Assembly: GCA_029937655.1 (NCBI GenBank)
Contig: JAPYPK010000010.1
Coordinates: 1 to 28,171 of the forward strand
Direction: 5' to 3'
Origin: Nitrospinaceae bacterium
GTDB lineage: Bacteria > Nitrospinota > Nitrospinia > Nitrospinales > VA-1
Length of the DNA: 28,171 nucleotides
Each line of letters starts with the position of its first letter. The first letter of the stretch is position 1. The notes below the pieces were generated by a model. It ran no database searches and was not told the DNA's origin. It saw only the letters and a list, made by a program, of their open reading frames with translations. Below are positions 1-7,968 of the stretch, in pieces. The position numbers and the translations under genes are program-made.

Positions 1-1891
1 TTATCATGCCCTCTAAACCACCTTTATTCTCACTCGCAAAGCTTAGTCGAGTCTGTCGGCTGGACTTATTAGAAGAATCTCCACTTGAAGGAGTTTGGCC
101 AGCAGCAAGTTCTGCAGGATCAAGAGAGAGCATTGATATTACTTTTTCTCCATCAGTAAATTTGAATAAATTCTGGACAGGCTCACCAAAGCCAGCCCGA
201 GTATAAGGTAAGTTGTATAATTTGAAGACGTATACCATTCCTCGTGAGGTAAAAAAAGCAACGAATTCACGGGTATTTGCCTTTACGGCTTCGAGGGGAG
301 AGTCATTTTCTTTGTATTTTAGAGAGCTAGGCTCTACAACAGTTTTAAATTTACGTAACCACCCATTTTTACTTAAAACAAGGTACGCATCTTCATATTC
401 AATGAAGTCCTCTGCGTTATACTCCACAAGTTCGATGGTTTTTATTTTGGTACGTCTTTTATCTCCGAACTTTTCATCAATTTCATGTAATTCTTTTTGT
501 ACAATGTTCCATATTTTTTTATCAGAACTTAAAATTGTTTGAATCTGTTTTTTTTCTTTTGACTTTTCCTTCTGCTCCGCAAGTATTTTTTCCACCTCCA
601 TTGCGACTAGTCGATATAGAGGGATTTCTAAGACTGCCGATACTTGTTCGTCATCTAATTTAAACCCTTTTTTTAATTTGTCGTGCGCTTCTTGCTTTGA
701 CTTAGAACTCCGTATTATTTTAAGAGCCTTATCCAGTTGGCTAAAGATTTCCACAAAACCATCTAAGATATGTAGACGTTTGATTAAAATGGCAAGCTCG
801 TATTCTAGTCGACGAGTCACCACTACCTTTCGAAAATCAAGAAAATTTCGGCATATTTCTTTTAGAGACAAACGTGCAGGCTCGCCGGTTGGTTTGAGGC
901 AATTAAAGTTTAGTTGGAAATTGTTTTCTAGCTCAGTGTGACGAAGGAGATAGGTCATGATTTTTTCAGTATTGGTACCTGTTTTAAACTCAAGTACAAC
1001 ACGCATTTTTTCGTCACTTTCATCTCGGACATCTATAAGCGGCGGGAGTTTTTTAGCAATTATGATTTCAGCTATCTTTTCAATCAAACGGGCTTTATTT
1101 ACACCGTAGGGTATAGAATATATGATTACTTGTTGTTTGCCGCGGGGTAGCTGTTCGATTTTCCATTCACCGCGTATTTTTACCGCACCTAAGCCCTGTT
1201 CATAGGCACTTCTAATTTCCGCTTTAGAATTAAGAATGATTCCGCCACCTGAAAAATCAGGTCCCTTGATGTGTTTCATTAATTGGGTGACAGTAGCATC
1301 CGGATTTTTAATCATGGTATTTAAGGCTGCCATGACTTCACTTAGATTATGGCTGGGGAATGAACAAGCCATACCCACTGCTATTCCAGAAGATCCATTG
1401 ATAAGCAAATTAGGTACACGAGAAGGAAGTACGACAGGTTCCTTCAAAGTGTTGTCGTAGTTAGCTCGAAATTCTACTGTATTTTTTTTGAGGTCGTTAA
1501 GGATGTACGATGTGATCGGTGTCAACTTGCCTTCGGTGTAGCGGTAAGCAGCAGGAGCATCACCGTCGATCGATCCGAAGTTTCCTTTACCATCCACCAG
1601 GGGATAGCGCATAGAAAAGTCTTGTGCCATCCGTACCATAGATTCATAAGTCGATGCGTCACCATGGGGGTGGTATTTACCAAGAACTTCACCGATTATT
1701 TTCGCTGACTTTACAGGTTTTGCTGCGGCATTGAGTCCTATGCTTTCCATCGCGAAAAGAATACGCCTGTGGATTGGCTTGAGGCCATCTCTTACATCTG
1801 GGAGTGAACGAGAAACAATGGTTGAAAGAGCGTAGGTTAAAAAACGGTTCTCAAGCTCTAACTGCAGATCAGATTCTTTTTCATTATTCAT
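1..1891 (-). CDS. Type IIA DNA topoisomerase subunit A (ParC/GyrA-like), partial at its C-terminus
   Basis: The gene runs off the left edge, leaving 630 residues. It is the DNA-breaking subunit of a type IIA topoisomerase (topoisomerase IV or gyrase), which passes one duplex through another. The N-terminus carries LPDVRDGLKPIHRRILFAM, then GKYHPHGD around residues 71-78, and the catalytic tyrosine lies in RYTE (Tyr118). The first C-terminal blade reads LSKNGWLRKF, and a stretch with EPVQNLFKF and DGEKVISML follows. No QRRGGKG-type GyrA box is seen where that blade should hold it, so a topoisomerase IV or non-wrapping delta-type subunit is more likely than true gyrase. The residue matching E. 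coli GyrA Ser83 is Ala79. The start at 1891 is the only ATG in this frame near the conserved N-terminus; no good ribosome site precedes it. It is divergent from the mrp gene. The family is certain; ParC versus GyrA is not. Confidence 0.9.
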   Translation of the reverse strand, partial: MNNEKESDLQLELENRFLTYALSTIVSRSLPDVRDGLKPIHRRILFAMESIGLNAAAKPVKSAKIIGEVLGKYHPHGDASTYESMVRMAQDFSMRYPLVDGKGNFGSIDGDAPAAYRYTEGKLTPITSYILNDLKKNTVEFRANYDNTLKEPVVLPSRVPNLLINGSSGIAVGMACSFPSHNLSEVMAALNTMIKNPDATVTQLMKHIKGPDFSGGGIILNSKAEIRSAYEQGLGAVKIRGEWKIEQLPRGKQQVIIYSIPYGVNKARLIEKIAEIIIAKKLPPLIDVRDESDEKMRVVLEFKTGTNTEKIMTYLLRHTELENNFQLNFNCLKPTGEPARLSLKEICRNFLDFRKVVVTRRLEYELAILIKRLHILDGFVEIFSQLDKALKIIRSSKSKQEAHDKLKKGFKLDDEQVSAVLEIPLYRLVAMEVEKILAEQKEKSKEKKQIQTILSSDKKIWNIVQKELHEIDEKFGDKRRTKIKTIELVEYNAEDFIEYEDAYLVLSKNGWLRKFKTVVEPSSLKYKENDSPLEAVKANTREFVAFFTSRGMVYVFKLYNLPYTRAGFGEPVQNLFKFTDGEKVISMLSLDPAELAAGQTPSSGDSSNKSSRQTRLSFASENKGGLEGMI

Positions 1892-2336
1892 GGTGCATCA
1901 TCATGTTCGTTGAAAGCGTTGTGTGAAAGTTTAAGTGTTTTTCCAGAAGTGGTGCGGTTTACCGGAGAAATTCCTTAAAGCCCTAAGTTCCTTACTTACT
2001 TTAAATAATGGTTATAACAAAATTTTTAATTTATTAGTCTAGTTCTCGTTTTACGAGTAATTACTATATCTAGTACTAATTTATTTGACTTATACAATAT
2101 GTTGATTTTTAAGGCAAGAAAAATCAATAAGTAACGTAATAGTGACTGCTAGGAATTCTGCGAATCAGTGATAGATGTATAATTTAAAACTTTTTTTAGG
2201 GTAGGTACATCGTACAAACACCTATTACCTTGCAAATAGGTTTTTCAATTCTATTATGTGGATAGTACTTAATACTGTTATTCTAGGTGCTTTGCTCGAA
2301 GTTTAATAGCCAAGTTAATAAAGGAGTTTCATTTAT
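1892..2336. other. Divergent intergenic region, 445 bp
   Basis: This AT-rich gap separates the leftward topoisomerase gene from the rightward mrp gene. No open frame with a ribosome site and no RNA gene was recognised. It holds a small inverted repeat (CTCGT/ACGAG, 2045-2057) and a candidate promoter for mrp near 2230-2257, listed separately. Confidence 0.6.
2230..2257 (+). promoter_or_regulatory. Candidate sigma-70 promoter for the mrp-DUF971 unit
   Basis: TTGCAA at 2230-2235 and TATTAT at 2252-2257 are separated by 16 bases. The -10 matches the consensus at five of six bases and the -35 at four of six. It would give a leader of about 70 bases before the ATG at 2337. In AT-rich DNA such matches arise by chance, so this is only a candidate. 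Confidence 0.35.
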
Positions 2337-3431
2337 ATGTCAGATCAAGATTTGCAGGTCAGTGTTATCGCTGAACTAAAAACAGTAATGGATCCAGATT
2401 TACACAAGGATATTGTAAGCCTCGGGTTTGTCAAAAATATGAATGTTGGGGATGGTAAGGTTAAATTTCAGGTCGAACTGACTACCCCAGCATGTCCTGT
2501 TAAAGAACAGCTAAAAACCGAATGCGAAACAAAGGTTGGTGCAATAAAAGGGGTGAAGAGTGTTGACGTGGAAATGACAGCAGTGGTTCGAGCGGCAGAG
2601 CATAGTCAACCAATTCTCACAGACGTGAAAAATATTATCGCAGTAGCTAGCGGTAAAGGAGGGGTTGGTAAGTCTACGGTCAGCGTTAACTTAGCGATGG
2701 CTTTACAGATGAGCGGAGCAAAGGTAGGACTGATGGATGCGGATATTTATGGCCCAAGTATTCCTCAGATGCTGGGAATTCCTATCACACCCCCTAAAGG
2801 CGGTGATGATAACAAGTTTTATCCTCACGAACAATATGGACTCAAAGTGGTCTCTGCGGCGTTTCTCCAGAAAGAGGGTGTGCCTCTTATGTTAAGAGGG
2901 CCGATGTTGGGAGGAATCATCCAGCAATTTTTACAAAATGTTGAGTGGGGCGAACTTGATTATCTGGTGATTGACCTTCCTCCTGGAACAGGAGATGTTC
3001 AGCTTACACTTACTCAGCGCGCTCCGATTTCTGGAGCTGTGGTTGTAACGACACCACAGGAAGTTAGTTTGATTGACGCAGCAAAGGGAGTGAGAATGTT
3101 TGAAACCGTGAAAGTCCCTCTGTTAGGAATTGTTGAAAACATGAGCCATTTTATCTGTGATGGTTGTGATAAAAAGCATCATATTTTTAAATCTGGTGGT
3201 GGAAATGCATTGGCTGAAAAATTTAAAATTCCTTTCCTGACTGAAATACCATTGATGGGTGGGGTTGTGGACGGTGGGGACAAAGGTGTTCCTGTTATAA
3301 TGTCAGACCCTACCTCCCCAGCGACAAAAGCCTATAAGGAATTGGCGGGGCAGGTTGCAGCACAATTGAGTATTATTCATGCTAATAAGGACAAGCCTGC
3401 GTCATCGTTTGAACTTGCTTGGGAGGGTTGA
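2337..3431 (+). CDS. mrp: Mrp/ApbC-type iron-sulfur carrier P-loop ATPase
   Basis: This 364-residue protein has the full bacterial Mrp (ApbC/Nbp35) layout. An N-terminal MIP18/DUF59 domain (about residues 5-80, with TTPACPVK at 49-56) precedes the ATPase domain. The deviant Walker A GKGGVGKST is at 106-114, and VIDLPPGTGD at 211-220 is the Walker B region. The CDGC pair (Cys274 and Cys277) is the motif that bridges an iron-sulfur cluster between two subunits in this family. The known role is to bind and hand over [4Fe-4S] clusters to apoproteins in the cytoplasm. The ATG at 2337 has a good AAGGAG site at 2321-2326. The DUF971 gene starts 5 bases after the stop, so the two are surely cotranscribed. 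A second Mrp-like gene lies at 4681-5562. Confidence 0.95.
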   Translation: MSDQDLQVSVIAELKTVMDPDLHKDIVSLGFVKNMNVGDGKVKFQVELTTPACPVKEQLKTECETKVGAIKGVKSVDVEMTAVVRAAEHSQPILTDVKNIIAVASGKGGVGKSTVSVNLAMALQMSGAKVGLMDADIYGPSIPQMLGIPITPPKGGDDNKFYPHEQYGLKVVSAAFLQKEGVPLMLRGPMLGGIIQQFLQNVEWGELDYLVIDLPPGTGDVQLTLTQRAPISGAVVVTTPQEVSLIDAAKGVRMFETVKVPLLGIVENMSHFICDGCDKKHHIFKSGGGNALAEKFKIPFLTEIPLMGGVVDGGDKGVPVIMSDPTSPATKAYKELAGQVAAQLSIIHANKDKPASSFELAWEG

Positions 3432-3435
3432 GTCA

Positions 3436-3771
3436 ATGCCTGAAGAAAAATCTTCCAAAAATAATACCTCTGCGCCAAAAAGTATAAAGCAGATTGATTC
3501 GACTAAGCTAGGGATAACATGGACTGATGGACACGAGTCAATTTATAGTGTCAGGTATCTTCGTGAGAGCTGCCCTTGCGCGAATTGCATTGACGAGTGG
3601 ACAGGTGAAAAGAGGCTTGATCCAAATTCAATACCTGACAATATTCGTCCTACTAAATTACATTCTGTCGGGCTTTACGCAATACAGTTTTCTTGGACAG
3701 ATGGACATGATACGGGTCTTTATTCGCACGAATTAATGCGGAAACTATGTCAATGTGTAGAATGTCAATAA
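3436..3771 (+). CDS. DUF971 (GBBH-like N-terminal domain) protein
   Basis: This 111-residue cytoplasmic protein shows the DUF971 pattern: ITWTDGHESIYSVRYLRESCPC, cut here by a break (ITWTDGHE at 27-34, then YLRESCPC at 41-48), and later SWTDGHDTGLYSHELMRKL. Cysteines are grouped as CPCANC (46-51) and CQCVEC (105-110), a likely metal-binding set. The domain is known as the N-terminal part of gamma-butyrobetaine hydroxylase and as a stand-alone protein often found next to Mrp and linked by context to iron-sulfur metabolism. The frame stays open upstream to 3379 inside mrp, but the ATG at 3436 follows the mrp stop by 4 bases and has GGGAGGG at 3421-3427, so it is preferred. The exact biochemical role is unknown. 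Confidence 0.88.
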   Translation: MPEEKSSKNNTSAPKSIKQIDSTKLGITWTDGHESIYSVRYLRESCPCANCIDEWTGEKRLDPNSIPDNIRPTKLHSVGLYAIQFSWTDGHDTGLYSHELMRKLCQCVECQ

Positions 3772-3849
3772 ATGCAAAACACAGACCTGATTTGTGGCTT
3801 GCTAATTGAGCGGATATGAAGCATTATTTCGGGTAAGGAGGAGCGCGCC

Positions 3850-4038
3850 ATGGATAACTCGCTAGTTAAGTTCTCTCAAAAAGGAGAGTTTTGCGGTCAC
3901 GAAAATGCTGTAACCCTTGATTACGATTTTGGGATTGAGCACTGCCCATTTTGCGGAGCTTTGGGTCATTACAATGGTGATATAGATACGGTTGAATGGA
4001 CTCTTCCAGAGTACCTTCAGAAAGAGGGATTAAACTAA
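3850..4038 (+). CDS. Small CxxC protein, 62 residues, function unknown
   Basis: A very strong ribosome site (AAGGAGG, 3836-3842) sits 7 bases before the ATG, which supports a real gene despite the short length. The protein has CGH at 15-17 and CPFCGALGH at 32-40, so Cys15, His17, Cys32, Cys35 and His40 could form a one-metal zinc site. No signal peptide or membrane segment is seen. It follows mrp and the DUF971 gene by 78 bases in the same direction and probably belongs with them. I do not recognise a named family. Its stop codon lies inside a strong hairpin at 4026-4063. Confidence 0.75.
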   Translation: MDNSLVKFSQKGEFCGHENAVTLDYDFGIEHCPFCGALGHYNGDIDTVEWTLPEYLQKEGLN

Positions 4039-4063
4039 AATTAAATACTCTATAGTTTATCCC
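4026..4063. repeat. Bulged inverted repeat over the stop codon of the small CxxC gene
   Basis: GGGAT (4026-4030) and AAACTA (4032-4037) pair with TAGTTT (4053-4058) and ATCCC (4059-4063), with a single T bulged at 4031 and a 15-base loop. This gives 11 base pairs. No clear T-run follows on either strand. It lies between convergent genes, so a role in 3' end formation or mRNA stability is plausible, but a classic terminator is not shown. Confidence 0.5.
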
Positions 4064-4159
4064 CCTTGAGGTAAATAAGTTTTCAAACCAGCCCTCACTA
4101 TTTTGATCTAAGAATCCTTAGTTTCCTTAAAAAAAACTTACTGAAGTTGATTGCTTAAA

Positions 4160-4600
4160 TCACATCCCCACTTTTTCTCGAACTTCATCCATTAATTTAG
4201 CGTCGATTACAGTAATCCCTTTTTCTTTGGCGAAATTGAGCACAGTTTTCTTTGCCATACTCCGTACAAAGAAAGGCACTTTTTGAATGCGTTGTTTAGC
4301 TTCTTCGGTCCACTCAATATCTTCCTCGGTAGGAGCTCCTTTTTTCAATTCTTCTTTTCCTTCAGCTAGTGCACCTGCCATAACTCCCATGGGGGCAGCT
4401 GTTGCTTCGGCTGCTGTTCCTCCCATTTGAACCCCAAGTTTGCTAACAAACTCAGTCTCAAATTTATTAGTTAACATGGCGATCGAATGACCGCATTTTT
4501 TACATTTAAATTTCATTGCGAGATTCTTTTTTTCCTCAGGCATTATACCGTCTACTTGTGTTTCCATTTTTTCGTCACAGGGAATACAAAGAAATTTCAT
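4160..4600 (-). CDS. Zinc-ribbon protein with C-terminal PCP_red domain
   Basis: This 146-residue soluble protein has two parts. The N-terminus has CIPC (Cys5, Cys8) and CKKC (Cys33, Cys36), a four-cysteine zinc-ribbon-like or rubredoxin-like site. A low-complexity Ala/Gly linker (about 59-82) follows. The C-terminus (about 97-146), beginning WTEEAKQRIQKVPFFVR and continuing through MAKKTVLNFAKEKGIT, matches the PCP_red domain first named from the B subunit of light-independent protochlorophyllide reductase. No photosynthesis gene is nearby, so the domain is being used elsewhere, perhaps in iron-sulfur chemistry given the adjacent Mrp-like gene. AGGAGG lies 4 bases before the ATG at 4600; a GTG directly upstream is too close to that site. 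It lies 80 bases downstream of the Mrp-like gene and is likely cotranscribed with it. Confidence 0.85.
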   Translation of the reverse strand: MKFLCIPCDEKMETQVDGIMPEEKKNLAMKFKCKKCGHSIAMLTNKFETEFVSKLGVQMGGTAAEATAAPMGVMAGALAEGKEELKKGAPTEEDIEWTEEAKQRIQKVPFFVRSMAKKTVLNFAKEKGITVIDAKLMDEVREKVGM

Positions 4601-4680
4601 CACTCCTCCTAATGAGTGTTTGGTTTAAAAAAATACTACATTCACTAAACTTTGCCCACCACTGGACAAAATACTTTAAG

Positions 4681-5562
4681 CTATTTAATTGATTTTAGAA
4701 TTTTTTCGACTACTGAATTTATGGCTTTGCCGGTGACAGAACTCTTGTTATCCATATAGTATAACGACCCTGAGTCAGTTTTGCGTCCTATTCTTGTGTC
4801 AAAAGGAATTTTTCCTAAATAGGGAGTGTTTTTTTGTTTTGCTAAAATTTCTACATTCTCCCCCTCAAACAATGGACCCTCTTTTTCACAGTGCGGGCAT
4901 GTATATCCAGCCATATTTTCGATCAGTCCAATAATAGGGACTTTCATTTTATTATTTTTGGCAATAGATTTTGAGACTATATGCTGAGAAAGTAATGAGG
5001 GGATGGTTATTTCAACTACCCCAGCTAATTCTGGGATGAGGCTTCTAATATTGTCAATTCGATCAGAGCCTGGTGGCATGTCAATTAGCAGGAAGTCTAG
5101 ATCTCCCCAGTCGGTATCAGCTATCAATTCGCGGAGAGCAGTAGATTCCATTGTGCTCACCCAGACAGCTGTGGCATCTGCTTCTTCTGTCCACATAACT
5201 GGAGAGTCTGGATTTGATAATAGCATATCCATGGACATTAACTTGATGCCGTGGCTTCCGGTTCCAGGTTGGACTCCTCGGTCATCAATTGTAAGGTTGT
5301 GACTATTTTTCACTCCGAGCAAATGACAGATACTTGGTCCGTTTAAATCAGCATCAAGAATTCCTACCGAGTGACCTTTGTCTACAAGACAAGCGGCTAC
5401 ATTTGCGGTGAGGGAACTTTTCCCCACGCCGCCTTTACCGCTCATAAGCGCTACTTTATATTTGATTCGATCTAGTCGGGCTCGCAGCTTCTCTCCTAAA
5501 GCCTCAACTTGTTCAATGATATTAGACCCTCCATCTCCAGCAAGGTCCTCATAGGTCTTCAT
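4681..5562 (-). CDS. Second Mrp/Nbp35-like P-loop ATPase, divergent paralogue
   Basis: This 293-residue protein has Walker A GKGGVGKSS (42-50), a switch ILDADLNGPSI (68-78), Walker B LLIDMPPGS (158-166) and a CPHC pair (Cys222, Cys225) in the usual Mrp position after IENMAGYT. It therefore belongs to the Mrp iron-sulfur carrier family. It lacks the MIP18 domain and has a short N-terminal helix instead. The stretch after Walker B, usually GTGD then TTPQ, reads SDRID and later ITIPSLLSQHIV, so partner or client contacts probably differ from the mrp product at 2337. It is upstream of and probably cotranscribed with the PCP_red gene. The start at 5562 has a weak GAGGG site about 11 bases away. 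Cluster binding is inferred from the CxxC pair. Confidence 0.88.
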   Translation of the reverse strand: MKTYEDLAGDGGSNIIEQVEALGEKLRARLDRIKYKVALMSGKGGVGKSSLTANVAACLVDKGHSVGILDADLNGPSICHLLGVKNSHNLTIDDRGVQPGTGSHGIKLMSMDMLLSNPDSPVMWTEEADATAVWVSTMESTALRELIADTDWGDLDFLLIDMPPGSDRIDNIRSLIPELAGVVEITIPSLLSQHIVSKSIAKNNKMKVPIIGLIENMAGYTCPHCEKEGPLFEGENVEILAKQKNTPYLGKIPFDTRIGRKTDSGSLYYMDNKSSVTGKAINSVVEKILKSIK

Positions 5563-5663
5563 TTTGTTAAAGCCCTCGATATTATAGGTGAAAGAAATTT
5601 AATTAAGCATTTATCTATATTCTATATAAAAATCAAACTATATAAAGATTATATTTATAAAAG

Positions 5664-5685
5664 ACAGAATCTCTTTCTGTTTTTT
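5664..5685 (+). terminator. Terminator-like hairpin in the divergent region before helD
   Basis: ACAGAA (5664-5669) and TTCTGT (5675-5680) form a 6-bp stem with a 5-base loop, followed by five T residues. The stem is weak and AT-rich. No rightward gene lies upstream for it to end, so it may only limit stray transcription or be chance. Confidence 0.25.
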
Positions 5686-5772
5686 GTTGACTAGCGCCAA
5701 TGATCTAATTTAAATTACGAGGTTCAGGTTAGTTGTTCAATGGAGAATATTTTTTAGTAGGTATTAAATTTC

Positions 5773-7911
5773 ATGTCGCTTGCAGAAGAAGATCAGCAAC
5801 TTATAGACGAAGAAGAACGGCTCTACTACGAGACTATCGAATCTCTCTCAGAGCAATTACCGGACGTTCGGTCAAAAAAAATTTTTTCCAATCTTGCTGC
5901 ACGTGAATTAACGAGCCAAGTTGTTAATGAATGGAAGTTTGAAGAACGTCAACCTTTGGTTTCTGATGAAGCGGTTGCTCATAAAGTTTCGGATATACGT
6001 AAAGAGTCGGACAGCGTTATCGAAGAGTTGATTGAAGAGCCATACTTTGGTCGTGTTGTTACGACAGAGGAAGACGGTGAAGAAGTTTCATTTAAGATTG
6101 GGAAAAAAAGTAATATTGAAGCCGGAATTGTTGATTGGCGGAATGGTCCGATCTCCGGTTTATTTTTCAATTATAAACAGGGTGAGGAGTTTTTCGAGAC
6201 GATTAATGAACGTGAGCGCTGTGGTCGGATTAAAACTAGAAGAACTTATAAAACAGATAAAGGAGTTTTGATACAGATAAGCACACCTGATGGAGTATTT
6301 AGGCGGATAGAGAGTGGTTGGATAAAACTTAAGACTGAGCAGGAGATTGCTGCTCACCGTTCTCGAGGACTTGAGTCAAACGAGAAGCGGTTACCAAATA
6401 TTCTTTCATTAATTACTAATGAACAATTTGAAATGATCACTACAGACCCTAAGAGACCAGTCATTATTCAGGGGTCGGCAGGGTCGGGGAAAACAACAGT
6501 TGCTTTGCACCGACTGGGTTGGTTGCTTCATAAGGGAAACTCCCATGCGAGAGCAGAAAATACGCGTGTGATTGTAATGAATAAATCTCTTCAGATATAT
6601 GTGTCTTCCACTCTTCCATCAATGGGCATCAATGGCGTTGATGCGATTACTTTTAATAGCTGGGCTTTATCTGTTATTCGGCATGCCACAGGAGGAAAGG
6701 CTTTTTTTAAATATAGAGAACTGCCTGAGTTTGTAGAAAAAATAAAATTTTCGAATGGTATTCTTGGAGCTTTATCGCAGTTTGTTAACCAGCAAGTAAG
6801 AAATGTCGATACCGCTATCTCGAGAGAGTTTTTAACAAATGAAAAGTTATTTAAATTATGGAAAGAAAGCCATAGCAAAGCTATCCAACCAAGATTGAAA
6901 GACTTTAAACACGATGTGAGCGAATCATATTTACCCATTAAGGAGAAAAAAGTTGCGCTAGACTATGTTCAAAATATCTTAACCGGTCAGGAGGATTATA
7001 TTGGTGACCTCTATAAATTGTTGTCGGATGAAAAATTACTAGGTTCTTTTTTACCTGCAGACGCCAAGTTGGGAGAGCATTTATCCTATTTAAGTCGGAT
7101 GGTAGACAAAAATAGAGGGGAAAATCATTTGGATTACTATGACATGTCTCTTATTTTGAGGCTAATCCAGCTTAAGCACGGGGGGTTGCCAAATAAACAC
7201 GGTGGGGTTGATGAGTTTGACCATTTAGTTGTTGACGAGGCTCAAGATTTTGGTCCTGTTGAGTTTTCAATTATGATGGACTCAGTTGGAGATAAGCGGG
7301 ACTTAACTATTGTTGGTGACGTGTCGCAGAAAATTTTATTTTCTCGAAAATTTATTGGATGGGAAAATATATTGGATAATTTGGAAGTTAAAAAAGACAC
7401 ACTGATTCAGCTTGAGGTTTCGTTTCGATGTACAGTACCTATTATGAACTTAGCTCGTAAAGTAGAGGGTAGTAAAGATTCTGTTTCTTTTGGTCGGCCC
7501 GGTAGTCCTGTGAACTGGCATAGAGCGGTTGATCAGAATGATTTTTTAGAAACACTGGCAGGTTGGGTAAACGGTCTTATGAAAAAAGATCCGTATAAGC
7601 TAATTGCCCTTATATGCAGGTATCCAAAACAGGCGATGGAGTTGAAGGACGAGTTAGAGAGAATGATTTCTTGTGAGGTTCGAATTGGGCATCGTGATCA
7701 ATTCAGCTTTGAACCAGGAGTTATAATTTCGAATATTCACCAAATTAAGGGGCTAGAGTTTGATGCAGTAGCCTTGATTAACCCTTCCGAGGAATCCTAT
7801 CCAAGTAAAAGTATCGAGAGCCGCAATATGATTTATGTTGGTATCACTAGAGCTCAAGAAGACTTGCTTGTAATAGGAACTCATTCTTTTTCAAAAGTGC
7901 TTTTAAACTAG
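5773..7911 (+). CDS. HelD-like superfamily 1 helicase/ATPase
   Basis: This 712-residue cytoplasmic protein matches the HelD group of UvrD/Rep-type ATPases. The N-terminal part has a helical start, then EEPYFGRVV (about 88-96) and VDWRNGPISGLFF (about 120-132), which is the HelD-type region before motif I. Walker A is GSAGSGKTT at 234-242, motif II is VVDEAQDFG, motif V region is IHQIKGLEFDAV, and motif VI is YVGITRAQEDL near the C-terminus. HelD proteins in Gram-positive bacteria bind RNA polymerase and help clear it from DNA or inhibitors; whether this Gram-negative form does so is inference. It could instead act as a DNA helicase IV-type repair enzyme. The start at 5773 has only a weak AGG about 12 bases away. 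It is divergent from the Mrp-like gene. It ends in TAG. Confidence 0.85.
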   Translation: MSLAEEDQQLIDEEERLYYETIESLSEQLPDVRSKKIFSNLAARELTSQVVNEWKFEERQPLVSDEAVAHKVSDIRKESDSVIEELIEEPYFGRVVTTEEDGEEVSFKIGKKSNIEAGIVDWRNGPISGLFFNYKQGEEFFETINERERCGRIKTRRTYKTDKGVLIQISTPDGVFRRIESGWIKLKTEQEIAAHRSRGLESNEKRLPNILSLITNEQFEMITTDPKRPVIIQGSAGSGKTTVALHRLGWLLHKGNSHARAENTRVIVMNKSLQIYVSSTLPSMGINGVDAITFNSWALSVIRHATGGKAFFKYRELPEFVEKIKFSNGILGALSQFVNQQVRNVDTAISREFLTNEKLFKLWKESHSKAIQPRLKDFKHDVSESYLPIKEKKVALDYVQNILTGQEDYIGDLYKLLSDEKLLGSFLPADAKLGEHLSYLSRMVDKNRGENHLDYYDMSLILRLIQLKHGGLPNKHGGVDEFDHLVVDEAQDFGPVEFSIMMDSVGDKRDLTIVGDVSQKILFSRKFIGWENILDNLEVKKDTLIQLEVSFRCTVPIMNLARKVEGSKDSVSFGRPGSPVNWHRAVDQNDFLETLAGWVNGLMKKDPYKLIALICRYPKQAMELKDELERMISCEVRIGHRDQFSFEPGVIISNIHQIKGLEFDAVALINPSEESYPSKSIESRNMIYVGITRAQEDLLVIGTHSFSKVLLN

Positions 7912-7968
7912 TTGTTTAATTACTGACCTTAAACTTAAAAATATAATCCTTTAGACAAGGGGCTATGA

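Noticed and set aside
5003..5302. A 99-codon open frame antisense to the second Mrp-like gene
   Set aside because: It lies wholly within a clear P-loop ATPase gene and shows no domain or ribosome site.
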